NCBI RefSeq assembly: GCF_900142605.1 | Contig: NZ_FRBL01000007.1 | Span: 1 to 64,000, forward strand | Length of the DNA stretch: 64,000 bases | Source of the DNA: Chitinophaga jiangningensis | GTDB taxonomy: Bacteria > Bacteroidota > Bacteroidia > Chitinophagales > Chitinophagaceae | Reading direction: 5' to 3' | In this document: positions 26,194-34,135 of the stretch, in pieces | Position numbering within the stretch: position 1 is the stretch's first letter | How the letters are laid out: each line of letters starts with the position of its first letter | Translations under genes and position numbers: made by a program | The notes under the pieces: model-generated | The model's input: the letters and a program-made list of their open reading frames with translations, nothing else | Database searches by the model: none | Told to the model about the DNA's origin: nothing

Positions 26194-29100
26194 TCACTCT
26201 GATAACAAATCCTGCGGAAACCATAGTACCACCCGGGTGCCGGCGGCTTTGCATTCGCTGTCATACAGGTCTTCAATTTCAAAGCCTGCCTGTACGTGAA
26301 ACCTGCTGTTATAGATCGCGAGCCTGTCGCGGGTGATCTGCAGCCCGCGGGAATGGTGTGAATGGCCTTGCATTTGCTTAATGGCAGCCGATTTTTCTCT
26401 CCCTACCCCATTATCCTCAATAGTGCAAAGAATACGGCCAGGTGCTTCTTCGAAGGTAATTGTGACGCGCCCTTTTTCCTTTTTATGCACCAGCCCGTGC
26501 CAGATGGCATTCTCCACGAAGGGCTGTACAATCATGGTAGGGATTTCCACCATATCGGCGTCCAGTTTCGGATCAATGATGATTTTATATTCAAACTGGT
26601 CGGTGAAGCGAAGTTTTTCCAGTTCCATGTAATTCTCCAGCATGCTTACTTCACGGGAAACAGAAATGTTATTGAGCTGTGAATTATCCAACACGTTGCG
26701 GATCAATTTGGCAAACCGGCTGAGGTAGGACAATGCGGACTCTGTCTCGTTCTTCATCATGAAGATCTGGATGGAGTTTAGCGCATTGAAAATAAAATGC
26801 GGATTCATTTGTGAGCGGAGCGCCTTCATTTCCAGCTGTGCCATTTCCTGCTGGATGCTGGCGCGCTGACGAGCTTCACGTCTGATGATATTTATGCGGA
26901 AACGAACATACAGATAGATTACAGCGATGGCAAGAATAATGGCCAGCATCCTGAACCAGTCCGTTTGCCAGAATGCCGGCAGGATGTTGATTTGCAGGAC
27001 GGTCACATTATCCGAAAAGGTACCGGTGGCATTTGCCGCTTTCACCAGGAAAGTATAAAAACCAGGTGGCAGGTTAGTGTATTTGGCTACCAGCAAGCCT
27101 TCCGCGGGCACCCATTTTTCATCTACCCCTTCCAGCTGGTAGTAATAATTTATTTTTTCCTGGTGATACTGAAGACTTTTAAACTCAATAGAAATAAAGT
27201 TCTGGCGGTGATTGAGCTGAATCGGTGTGGTATCAGTCAGCGCTTTCCCGATTTGAATGGTGCTATCCATCACGCGTACGTTGAGGATGGTAACATCCGG
27301 AGGAGGCGGTGCTACCTGCAGTTTTGCGGGATCAAATGTTACGGCATGGTCAGAGGCACCTATGAGCAGCATACCGTTGTGAAGCTCCAATATGCGTCTC
27401 CTTACCTTTCTGTCATTGTCGATAATATCATCTCCCTGAACAAAAGACTCCAGTTTTTCCTGCTTTAGTTTTAATTTATAGAAGCCATGCTGCGTGGTGA
27501 GCCAGATGTTTTGGTTATGGTCGCCGGCGATGCTCAGTATCCATTCATCAAACAGTTGTTTGCCATTGAGTATAGGGTGAGATGTACGGGCAGCTGTATT
27601 TACGATCCAGAGTCCGTGATCGGTGCCGGCCAGCAGTGTGGTATCATTGTATTTATACAGAGAAGTAACGTTAACGAACACTCTTTTATCCCAGCGGAAA
27701 GTGTGTTTATGCCCGATCTGCCTGGTTTGGGGATTAAAAAGCAGGAGTCCCGAAGTGCTGGTAGCCAGCCATAGCTGACCATCTTTTTGCGGCACGATAT
27801 CCATTACGGACGCCGGGCGCTTCAGGCTGTCGAGTAGGGTATTGAAATACGTAAACTGGTCTGCCTGTGGATTCCAGGCGGCGAGGCCTTTTTTATAAAG
27901 GCCTAAATATACCGTAGTATCGTTGTAAGGATGAATATCCAGCAGCGTTTGCTGTTTCAGGGCATCGCTTTGCAGGTGTTTGATAAAGCGTTTGTTTACC
28001 GGGTCAAAGAGCGAGAGGTTGCCATTTTCCTGGCCTATCAGCACAGTACCGTCCTTTAATTCTGCGAAGCTCCATACCAGGCTGCGTTCTTCGGGTATGG
28101 AAACAGTGCGGTCAGTAGCCTGGTGCGTATAAAGGTTAGCGGAGGTGAGGTCGGGCGACAGACAGGCAAATCCTTTGCCCCAATAGCCAATATATACGTT
28201 TCCGTTAGTCCCCTGGAAAAGCCCGGTTACTTCCGCTTGCGGGAGTTTGGTATTGGGGGAGAGAAATGAGGTGCGCTGGTCGAGCGTGTTAAAGGATTGG
28301 CCGTGGAGGCTCAGGATGTTTATGCCATGATCTGTTCCTATCCAGAGATAGCCTTCGCGGTCGCTCATGATGCAATTGGCTTCATAATCGTAGTGCAGCC
28401 CTTGCGGATCATTGTTATTTCCGGGAATATTAAGGTCTACTTTCCCTCTGGCCTGGTTATATCGGAAGATACCTCCTTTTTCTGTTGCCAGCCAGATGTT
28501 GCCAGCGGCATCTCCGTGTATGTCGAATATGGCATTCCGGAGATAGGAAGGTTCTGGCAGGTCGGATGGTGAACGGAACTCAAAGGTGTCCAGCTGCTGA
28601 TTGGCAGCATTGTATTTATAGCCGTATCCACCGCGGCCTGCGAGCCATACTTGCTGGTGGGTATCGAGATAGATCTTTTTAAACGAATTGGCGATATTTA
28701 GTGCCGGTATATGTTTTGGATTATAATCTTTATGATAGAGTTGACTTCTGTCGGCACTAAGAATAAAGGCCTGATGCGCTCCGCTAAACCAGATATTACC
28801 TTCTTTATCCTCCATGATGGCGTCCTGGATTTGCTTTCGGAAATGCTCGGGAATATTGGTTGCTTTTTGAAATACGTTTCTTTTTTCGTTGTAGCGCAGG
28901 AGACCGTCGGTGGTAGAAGCCCAGATAGTGCCATGTCGATCTTCGAGTACGTTATTACAGGATAAGCCTTCTGTGGTGTTGGTATGTTCCGGAATGGGAA
29001 TTGTTTTCACCTTGTTGGTAACGGGGTCGTATACACGTATGTTATCGGGTGTTCCCATCCATATGCGGCCGTAGCGGTCTTCGCAGAGGCAGATATCATC

Positions 29101-29406
29101 GTAATAAATAGACCCAGGTACGCGGTCGAAGGTGGCGACTGTGATCAGGTTGGTACCGTCGTATCGTTGCAGTGCTGTGCTGGCGATCCATATAAATCCT
29201 TTTTTATCCTGCAGGATGGCGGATACGTGGTTACTGGCAAGGCCGTTGGATATATCGAGGTGGCTAAATTTGTGAGTAAATGGGTTCTGGGCAGTACTTT
29301 GAAGGTACAGCATTAGCACTTGCAGGATGGTAAACAGCACTGCCTTGTGTAAATCTGGAAGTACAGCGAACAGCCGGTTCATTTGGAGTATGGCGTGCTT
29401 AGGCAC
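26194..29406 (-). CDS. LytS-type sensor histidine kinase with two-component propellers
   Basis: The 1070-residue protein has an N-terminal signal or anchor (about 20-40) and two beta-propellers of regulator repeats (about 45-720). A Y_Y_Y domain (about 740-805) and one membrane helix (about 815-840) follow. The cytoplasmic part has a His_kinase motif with phosphoacceptor H870 (QMNPHFIFNALNS) and a HATPase (VQPFVENAIWHG, EDNGVGR). The extracytoplasmic propellers probably sense a ligand, often a glycan breakdown product in this phylum. No LytTR regulator is in the neighbourhood, so its partner lies elsewhere. Confidence 0.9.
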   Translation of the reverse strand: MPKHAILQMNRLFAVLPDLHKAVLFTILQVLMLYLQSTAQNPFTHKFSHLDISNGLASNHVSAILQDKKGFIWIASTALQRYDGTNLITVATFDRVPGSIYYDDICLCEDRYGRIWMGTPDNIRVYDPVTNKVKTIPIPEHTNTTEGLSCNNVLEDRHGTIWASTTDGLLRYNEKRNVFQKATNIPEHFRKQIQDAIMEDKEGNIWFSGAHQAFILSADRSQLYHKDYNPKHIPALNIANSFKKIYLDTHQQVWLAGRGGYGYKYNAANQQLDTFEFRSPSDLPEPSYLRNAIFDIHGDAAGNIWLATEKGGIFRYNQARGKVDLNIPGNNNDPQGLHYDYEANCIMSDREGYLWIGTDHGINILSLHGQSFNTLDQRTSFLSPNTKLPQAEVTGLFQGTNGNVYIGYWGKGFACLSPDLTSANLYTHQATDRTVSIPEERSLVWSFAELKDGTVLIGQENGNLSLFDPVNKRFIKHLQSDALKQQTLLDIHPYNDTTVYLGLYKKGLAAWNPQADQFTYFNTLLDSLKRPASVMDIVPQKDGQLWLATSTSGLLLFNPQTRQIGHKHTFRWDKRVFVNVTSLYKYNDTTLLAGTDHGLWIVNTAARTSHPILNGKQLFDEWILSIAGDHNQNIWLTTQHGFYKLKLKQEKLESFVQGDDIIDNDRKVRRRILELHNGMLLIGASDHAVTFDPAKLQVAPPPPDVTILNVRVMDSTIQIGKALTDTTPIQLNHRQNFISIEFKSLQYHQEKINYYYQLEGVDEKWVPAEGLLVAKYTNLPPGFYTFLVKAANATGTFSDNVTVLQINILPAFWQTDWFRMLAIILAIAVIYLYVRFRINIIRREARQRASIQQEMAQLEMKALRSQMNPHFIFNALNSIQIFMMKNETESALSYLSRFAKLIRNVLDNSQLNNISVSREVSMLENYMELEKLRFTDQFEYKIIIDPKLDADMVEIPTMIVQPFVENAIWHGLVHKKEKGRVTITFEEAPGRILCTIEDNGVGREKSAAIKQMQGHSHHSRGLQITRDRLAIYNSRFHVQAGFEIEDLYDSECKAAGTRVVLWFPQDLLSE

Positions 29407-29507
29407 GATTAACAGATAGTTGATAGTTGGCGATAAACGAATAATAGTTTTGGTTTATGCCATTTGATACAAGTTAATAAATGTAGGATAAATCCGGTAG
29501 TGGATAA

Positions 29508-29537
29508 AATAAAAAAAGCTGCATTACTGCAGCTTTT
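29508..29537 (-). terminator. terminator of tRNA-Glu copy 1
   Basis: On the minus strand the hairpin AAAGCTGCA-GTAA-TGCAGCTTT is followed by TTTTATTTT, directly after the tRNA. Confidence 0.85.
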
Positions 29538-29541
29538 CTTG

Positions 29542-29613
29542 TACCACGTACGGGAATCGAACCCGTGATTCCTCCGTGAAAGGGAGGCGTCTTAACCCCT
29601 TGACCAACGCGGC
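29542..29613 (-). tRNA. tRNA-Glu(TTC), copy 1
   Basis: This 72-nt cloverleaf has acceptor GCCGCGT/ACGTGGT with two G-U pairs, D stem GTC/GAC, and anticodon stem CCTCC/GGAGG around CTTTCAC (anticodon TTC). The T stem is ACGGG/CCCGT with TTCGATT. CCA is not encoded. It is identical in sequence to the copy at 32747. Confidence 0.95.
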
Positions 29614-29630
29614 GTTTTCGTTTGGGATTG

Positions 29631-29661
29631 CAAAGATAGGAAAACCTTTATATCTACCAAA
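29631..29661 (-). promoter_or_regulatory. promoter of tRNA-Glu copy 1
   Basis: The minus strand has TTTG, a 19-nt spacer and TATCTTTG, a full consensus match about 18 nt before the tRNA 5' end. Confidence 0.85.
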
Positions 29662-29850
29662 TTTATTTTTAGAATTTTATGAAATTCTTTTGGTGACTTG
29701 TCTTGCTATCAATGAACCGGGGTGCAAATATCGGAATTAATTTGAATTAACCATCATCTTTTAAATTTTCTTTTTCTTCTGGTAGATTTTAATGGAGGTG
29801 ACGAACAAGGTGGCGGCGCTGGCTGTAGTCTTTACAGACAAACACTATCC

Positions 29851-30375
29851 ATGCCCATACACGTTGCCATTACCAGGAAAGTGCTGCCTGGGAAAGAGAA
29901 AGAGTTTAAAGATGCACTGCGGAATTTTTTAGGAGAATCCTTTGCACAGTCGGGTGTAGAAGGTGCCGGCATGATTACTTCCCTGCATGGGGAAGGCAGT
30001 AATGAAATAGGTATCCTCCGAACATTTGCGGATGCAGCTGAAAGAGATGCCTTCTACAATTCCAGGCAGTTCAAGGCTTGGGAGGCCTATGCTTCCACAC
30101 TCACAGAACCTCCCGTATATCGGCAGCTAAATGGCCTGGAAGCATGGTTTCGATCACCTGTGCCGCCGCCGCGGTGGAAGATGGCTGTTGCTACCTTGTG
30201 CGGCGTATTCCCTACCAGCGTGTTGCTTTCGTATACCGTTGCTCCACTGATAAGAACATTACCGTCGTTAGTGCGACAGCTGATTTTTGCCGCCTGCATG
30301 GTAGGCTTACTTACCTGGGTGGTGATGCCGGTGGTGATAAAACTATTACGTAACTGGCTGCAGCCGGCAAAGTAG
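29851..30375 (+). CDS. antibiotic-biosynthesis-monooxygenase-like membrane protein
   Basis: The 174-residue protein has an N-terminal ABM-type ferredoxin-like domain (about 1-100: VAITRKVLPGKEKEFKDAL, LRTFADAAERDAFYNS). Two C-terminal membrane helices follow (about 110-130, 138-162). Fusion of a small ABM domain to a pair of helices is seen in other bacteria, sometimes in quinol or haem-related roles. The substrate cannot be inferred. Its stop codon abuts the stop of the converging bicupin gene. It lies within the segment bracketed by the two tRNA-Glu copies. Confidence 0.75.
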   Translation: MPIHVAITRKVLPGKEKEFKDALRNFLGESFAQSGVEGAGMITSLHGEGSNEIGILRTFADAAERDAFYNSRQFKAWEAYASTLTEPPVYRQLNGLEAWFRSPVPPPRWKMAVATLCGVFPTSVLLSYTVAPLIRTLPSLVRQLIFAACMVGLLTWVVMPVVIKLLRNWLQPAK

Positions 30376-31407
30376 TTAAGGCAGGATGAATTTATCGTTG
30401 GTGGGAAACTTATTAATGAGTTGACCACCTACCGCGAAGTTACCTTCCAGTATATCCTTCGGATTTCCGCTGAGCCACATGCTCAGGTCTATTGCTTCGT
30501 AGTTGCCGCTATTGAAGCCAAGTAGTACAATCAGCACCTCCTTTCCGGTATTTTTGATATAGTGTCCCGCGCCCATTGGAGCGTAGCCCACATCGCCTGC
30601 TTCGAACTGTTCTTTCACAAACTGCCCCTGCGCCAGGAATACGCCCATCTCGGCTGTACCCTGGATGTAATATTGCCATTCATCTGCATTGGGGTGCCAG
30701 TGTAGTTCCCGTAATCCACCAGGCTCGATTTCGAATATGGATCCAGTAATGGTTTTAGCGATAGGAAATTCGCGTTGGGTTACTACCCGTTGAGTACCGC
30801 CACCAGGCACCAGCTTCGGCATCTGTGCACCCAATGGATAACGGTGTGGAGAAGTAAGGTTGGCATTATCTCTTGGTACTGCCAGGCCTGAATGTACATC
30901 CGGCAATTGTGATGGCGCGAAATACATTTCATGCTGCGGCAATTGCGCTACTTCCTCCAGCGATAAACCCAGGTTCTGCGCTGCAATTTCCGGTGGTACA
31001 CTGGAAATAAAATCAGTAACGCTGAATGTATGATCTTCAGAAAAATCTCCATTATCAAATATCAGGATGAAGTGACAGGGGTCGTTGCTGATACATTGTA
31101 ACACATGTCCGAAGCCTCTGGGGAAGTACCATACATCACCGGGGCCAAAAAGATCAATATAGGTATTGCCTTGCGGATCAATAGTAGTGGTACGCATTCG
31201 GCCTTTCAACACATATGCCCATTCAGCAGCGTTGGCATGCCAATGCAGTTCGCGCATGGCACCTGGATCGAGGTGCATACTCACACCAGCAAGATTTTGA
31301 GAGGCCGGGAACTCACGCACAGAAGCGCCGCGGGTGATACCGCCAGGAGCCGTTTTGGGCGTGGCTTTTTCAAGTGCGTATTTGAAGCTAAGGGTGGTTG
31401 TTTCCAT
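30376..31407 (-). CDS. bicupin oxalate-decarboxylase-family protein
   Basis: The 343-residue protein has two cupin domains. The first metal site is H55, H57, E62 and H101. The second is H236, H238, E243 and H282 in GGLRELHWHPNADEW, both typical of manganese oxalate decarboxylase. The lid of that family (SENS in B. subtilis OxdC, DASN in the oxidase) reads S123-E124-D125-H126. It keeps the glutamate needed for decarboxylation but differs at the last two positions. No signal peptide is seen, so it may be cytoplasmic. Oxalate as substrate is likely but not certain. Confidence 0.85.
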   Translation of the reverse strand: METTTLSFKYALEKATPKTAPGGITRGASVREFPASQNLAGVSMHLDPGAMRELHWHANAAEWAYVLKGRMRTTTIDPQGNTYIDLFGPGDVWYFPRGFGHVLQCISNDPCHFILIFDNGDFSEDHTFSVTDFISSVPPEIAAQNLGLSLEEVAQLPQHEMYFAPSQLPDVHSGLAVPRDNANLTSPHRYPLGAQMPKLVPGGGTQRVVTQREFPIAKTITGSIFEIEPGGLRELHWHPNADEWQYYIQGTAEMGVFLAQGQFVKEQFEAGDVGYAPMGAGHYIKNTGKEVLIVLLGFNSGNYEAIDLSMWLSGNPKDILEGNFAVGGQLINKFPTNDKFILP

Positions 31408-31473
31408 TTCAGGGAGTTGGGTTCGAAAGGGAAACAGGTAAGTGGGGGAAGTTGTTGTCCGGAAATAACAGCG

Positions 31474-32055
31474 TTAAATGATATTGAGTAAAAAAGCTTG
31501 TAATATTGCTGCTGCTCTTTTCAAACCGCATTTTTCAAGCTTCAAGAGAACTTCTGCTATAGACATTGGCGGGTTTTTCAATGCGCTGACTTGTGCCCTG
31601 AGTGCATCCCAAACAGCAGAAAAATTTGTCCGCAGTAACTCCACTACCAATTCATCCGGTGTAACAATCCCAATATTAAACCTGCTTGCTATTTTAGAAG
31701 GGAAGTCCTTCTTATTAAATGTAATGATGATATCCGCCTCACACTTAATGGCAGCAGCCAGTACGTGGCGATCATTATCATCCGGCTATATTATTCCAGG
31801 TATTAATCCTTCAAATTTGATGGTATTTGCATCAGGAAATGCCTTGTCCATTTCATTGCAAATACGGGTTAACAGGTTTCTTTTCAGATCTGGTCTGTTC
31901 CGTAACAAGCTTTCTATCCATTCATGCTGTATTTGCGCTGTCCATTTCGGCACGATAACACCAACTTCTGACAAGCGTAACAACAAGTCTCTGACAGGCG
32001 CCGGATACAAAACATTAGCATCTAAGAGAACCACTAATCTCTTTCTACTAATCAT
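31474..32055 (-). pseudogene. PIN-domain toxin broken by an in-frame amber codon
   Basis: The frame starts at 32055 with MISRKRLVVLLDANVLYP, a PIN-domain start, and stops after 89 residues at a TAG (31786-31788). Beyond it the same frame stays open for another 103 codons to a TAA at 31474-31476 and continues the fold: PDDNDRHVLAAAIKCEADII, then a long helical tail. The intact protein would be about 193 residues, normal for this family. The stop removes the downstream conserved acidic residues of the nuclease site, so the truncated form is probably inactive. Only one substitution is needed to restore it. It directly abuts the antitoxin gene. Confidence 0.75.
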
Positions 32056-32517
32056 TTAGTATCCCATTTTAAGTTTTTGCGCCTGCTCAGCCAGAAAGTC
32101 AAGACTTTCTTTTCTGGCCTTTTTAAGCTTCTTTTCATATTTAATAAGGTCTTCCATTTTTACTCTGCGGTGACTCCCAACCTTATGAAATGGGATTTCA
32201 CCTTTTTCCAAAAGATTTACCAAAAAAGGCCTTGACACTCCTAATATTTCAGCGGCCTGCTGCGTGCTTATTTCTTCGTCATTGCCGGAGAATAATATTG
32301 CAAATGAGCTATTCGAAGCCATTTTTTCTAATATGGTAAAGAAAAGCATAAGTGCAGATTTAGGTACTTCAAGTCCGTCGCCATGACCTGAAAAATGAAG
32401 GGTAACTGCTTCAGATTTGGAATTCAGGATTTGCGCTGATAATTCAGCGACCTTCGGCTCCAAAGCCTTAACTATCTTCTGATCGCGTTTACTAGTTTTC
32501 TCAAGAATTGTCTCCAT
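32056..32517 (-). CDS. antitoxin with excisionase-type helix-turn-helix
   Basis: The 153-residue protein has a MerR/excisionase-like HTH around residues 84-130 (STQQAAEILGVSRPFLVNLL, then the HKVGSHRRVKMEDL wing) and a charged C-terminal helix. This pattern is the DNA-binding antitoxin partner of PIN toxins. The N-terminal 80 residues are unassigned. Its stop directly abuts the start of the PIN gene, the usual antitoxin-toxin order. It probably represses its own operon, and a 9-nt tandem repeat lies just upstream. Confidence 0.82.
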   Translation of the reverse strand: METILEKTSKRDQKIVKALEPKVAELSAQILNSKSEAVTLHFSGHGDGLEVPKSALMLFFTILEKMASNSSFAILFSGNDEEISTQQAAEILGVSRPFLVNLLEKGEIPFHKVGSHRRVKMEDLIKYEKKLKKARKESLDFLAEQAQKLKMGY

Positions 32518-32542
32518 TGCTGTGGATTTTAATTCAATAAAA

Positions 32543-32587
32543 TTACGAAAATATTCGAAATAAACGAAACAAACGAAATAAACGAAA
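32543..32587. repeat. 9-nt tandem repeat, possible antitoxin operator
   Basis: Five tandem 9-mers of the form NAAACGAAA lie just upstream of the antitoxin start: three near-perfect (32561-32587) and two degenerate (32543-32560). The array covers the likely promoter region of the leftward toxin-antitoxin operon, so it is a candidate autoregulatory site. Confidence 0.5.
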
Positions 32588-32704
32588 AGAACAACTATGA
32601 GGAGCTACCATGCCCATGGGCACACAACATCAATGAGGAAAATAATATTAAATTGAAAAATTTAAGTCAGGCAGGCAATGACTTTCAGCGGAGAGAAATG
32701 TACC

Positions 32705-32735
32705 AAAAACAAAAAAGGTCACCTTCCGGCAACCT
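32705..32735 (-). terminator. terminator of tRNA-Glu copy 2
   Basis: On the minus strand the hairpin GGTTGCC-GGAA-GGTGACC (a GNRA loop and two G-U pairs) is followed by TTTTTTGTTTTT. Confidence 0.8.
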
Positions 32736-32746
32736 TCTGTTTCTTG

Positions 32747-32818
32747 TACCACGTACGGGAATCGAACCCGTGATTCCTCCGTGAAAGGGAGGCGTCTTAA
32801 CCCCTTGACCAACGCGGC
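32747..32818 (-). tRNA. tRNA-Glu(TTC), copy 2
   Basis: All 72 bases match the copy at 29542, with anticodon TTC and no encoded CCA. It is transcribed leftward from its own promoter. The short flank GGGATTGCAAA beyond the 5' end is also shared by the two copies, while the terminators differ. Confidence 0.95.
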
Positions 32819-32835
32819 GTATCGTTTTGGGATTG

Positions 32836-32866
32836 CAAAAGTAGAACCTTTTTTGATATTTCCAAA
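32836..32866 (-). promoter_or_regulatory. promoter of tRNA-Glu copy 2
   Basis: The minus strand has TTTG, a 19-nt spacer and TACTTTTG, a full consensus match about 18 nt before the tRNA. Confidence 0.85.
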
Positions 32867-32891
32867 ATATATTTTCATAACCTAAAAATAT

Positions 32892-32923
32892 ATTGATTTC
32901 TACGGCTATAGATTGTAAATTCG
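32892..32923 (+). promoter_or_regulatory. candidate gapA promoter
   Basis: ATTG, a 20-nt spacer and TAAATTCG are one mismatch each from the consensus boxes. It would give a leader of about 30 nt before the ATG at 32959. Confidence 0.45.
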
Positions 32924-32958
32924 CCTTCGATTTTTTCATATTCAAATCACGATGTAAA

Positions 32959-33975
32959 ATGGGAACTACTCTCAAAATTGGTATTAATGGGTTCGGCCGT
33001 ATTGGTCGTTTGGTATACCGCCAGATTTACAAAATGCCCGGCATTGATGTGGTTGCGATCAATGACCTCACCAGCCCTAAAACGCTGGCACATTTGCTGA
33101 AATATGATTCCGCTCAGGGCAGATTTGATGCAGAGGTTAAGCATTCTGACAACTCTATCAACGTTAACGGTGAAGAGGTAAAAATATACGCACAGAAAGA
33201 TCCGGCTCAAATTCCCTGGAAAGAGCACGAAATCGATGTAGTAATCGAATGTACCGGTTTCTTTGCTGATAAAGACAAAGCTTCCGCTCACCTCACCGCC
33301 GGTGCAAAAAGAGTAGTTATCTCCGCGCCTGCTACAGGTGATCTGAAAACTGTTGTTTTCAACGTAAACCATAACATCCTCGACGGTTCTGAAACCGTTA
33401 TCTCCTGCGCTTCCTGCACCACCAACTGCCTCGCTCCTATGGCGAAAGTGCTCCAGGAAAAATATGGTATCGTTAACGGTCTGATGACTACCGTTCACGC
33501 TTATACCAACGATCAGAACACCCTGGATGCTCCACATCCAAAAGGTGACCTGCGCCGTGCACGTGCAGCAGCTGCTAACATCGTTCCTAACAGCACTGGC
33601 GCCGCTAAAGCTATCGGCCTGGTTCTGCCTGAACTGAAAGGTAAACTGGATGGTTCCGCTCAACGCGTTCCTACCATCACCGGTTCCCTCACCGAACTGA
33701 CCGCTATCCTCGGCAAAAAAGTAACTGCAGAAGAAGTAAACGCTGCCATGAAAGAAGCCGCTAACGAATCTTTCGGTTATACCGAAGATGAAATCGTAAG
33801 CAGCGACGTAATCGGTATGCACTTCGGTTCCCTGTTCGACGCTACTCAAACCAGAGTTCAAACAGTAGGCGATACCCAAATGGTTCGTACTGTTTCCTGG
33901 TATGACAACGAAATGAGCTACGTATCTCAGCTGGTTCGTACTGTTAAGTACTTCGCCGAGCAGATCCAGAAATAA
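32959..33975 (+). CDS. gapA: glyceraldehyde-3-phosphate dehydrogenase, type I
   Basis: This is the NAD-dependent glycolytic enzyme, 338 residues from the ATG at 32959 (MGTTLKIGINGFGRIGRL). The frame runs further upstream, but those 22 codons lack family similarity. The catalytic cysteine is C153 in SCASCTTNCLAP. The downstream histidine is in TTVHAYTNDQN. The C-terminal NEMSYVSQLVRT segment is conserved. A terminator follows, so pgk has separate transcription. Confidence 0.95.
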   Translation: MGTTLKIGINGFGRIGRLVYRQIYKMPGIDVVAINDLTSPKTLAHLLKYDSAQGRFDAEVKHSDNSINVNGEEVKIYAQKDPAQIPWKEHEIDVVIECTGFFADKDKASAHLTAGAKRVVISAPATGDLKTVVFNVNHNILDGSETVISCASCTTNCLAPMAKVLQEKYGIVNGLMTTVHAYTNDQNTLDAPHPKGDLRRARAAAANIVPNSTGAAKAIGLVLPELKGKLDGSAQRVPTITGSLTELTAILGKKVTAEEVNAAMKEAANESFGYTEDEIVSSDVIGMHFGSLFDATQTRVQTVGDTQMVRTVSWYDNEMSYVSQLVRTVKYFAEQIQK

Positions 33976-33983
33976 TATCAGAC

Positions 33984-34013
33984 AAGCCCCCGCTCCGGCA
34001 GGGGCTTCGTTTT
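33984..34013 (+). terminator. intrinsic terminator after gapA
   Basis: Arms AAGCCCC and GGGGCTT (33984-33990, 34001-34007) are followed by CGTTTTG. Confidence 0.75.
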
Positions 34014-34135
34014 GAATTCCGCGCAACTACACCATAACAGCAAACCAGCCGGTACTACCGATGTAAATGCTTTGTGCTGTCGGTTCCGCGGTTTTTTTAT
34101 TCAATCCCCCTTCTTATTCTATAAACTGATACTCC

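Noticed and set aside
31478..32059. 193-codon open frame on the plus strand
   Set aside because: It lies exactly antisense to the PIN toxin pseudogene. Its translation is Phe/Ser-rich with no domain, while the minus frame reads as a PIN protein with one stop.
32611..32622. Palindrome TGCCCATGGGCA
   Set aside because: A 12-nt palindrome alone in a spacer is not enough to call an operator, and no second copy was found near it.
29542..32818. Integrative element between the two tRNA-Glu genes
   Set aside because: There is no integrase, excisionase, relaxase or transposase gene between or beside the copies, so an element call is not supported; it is only reported as an observation.
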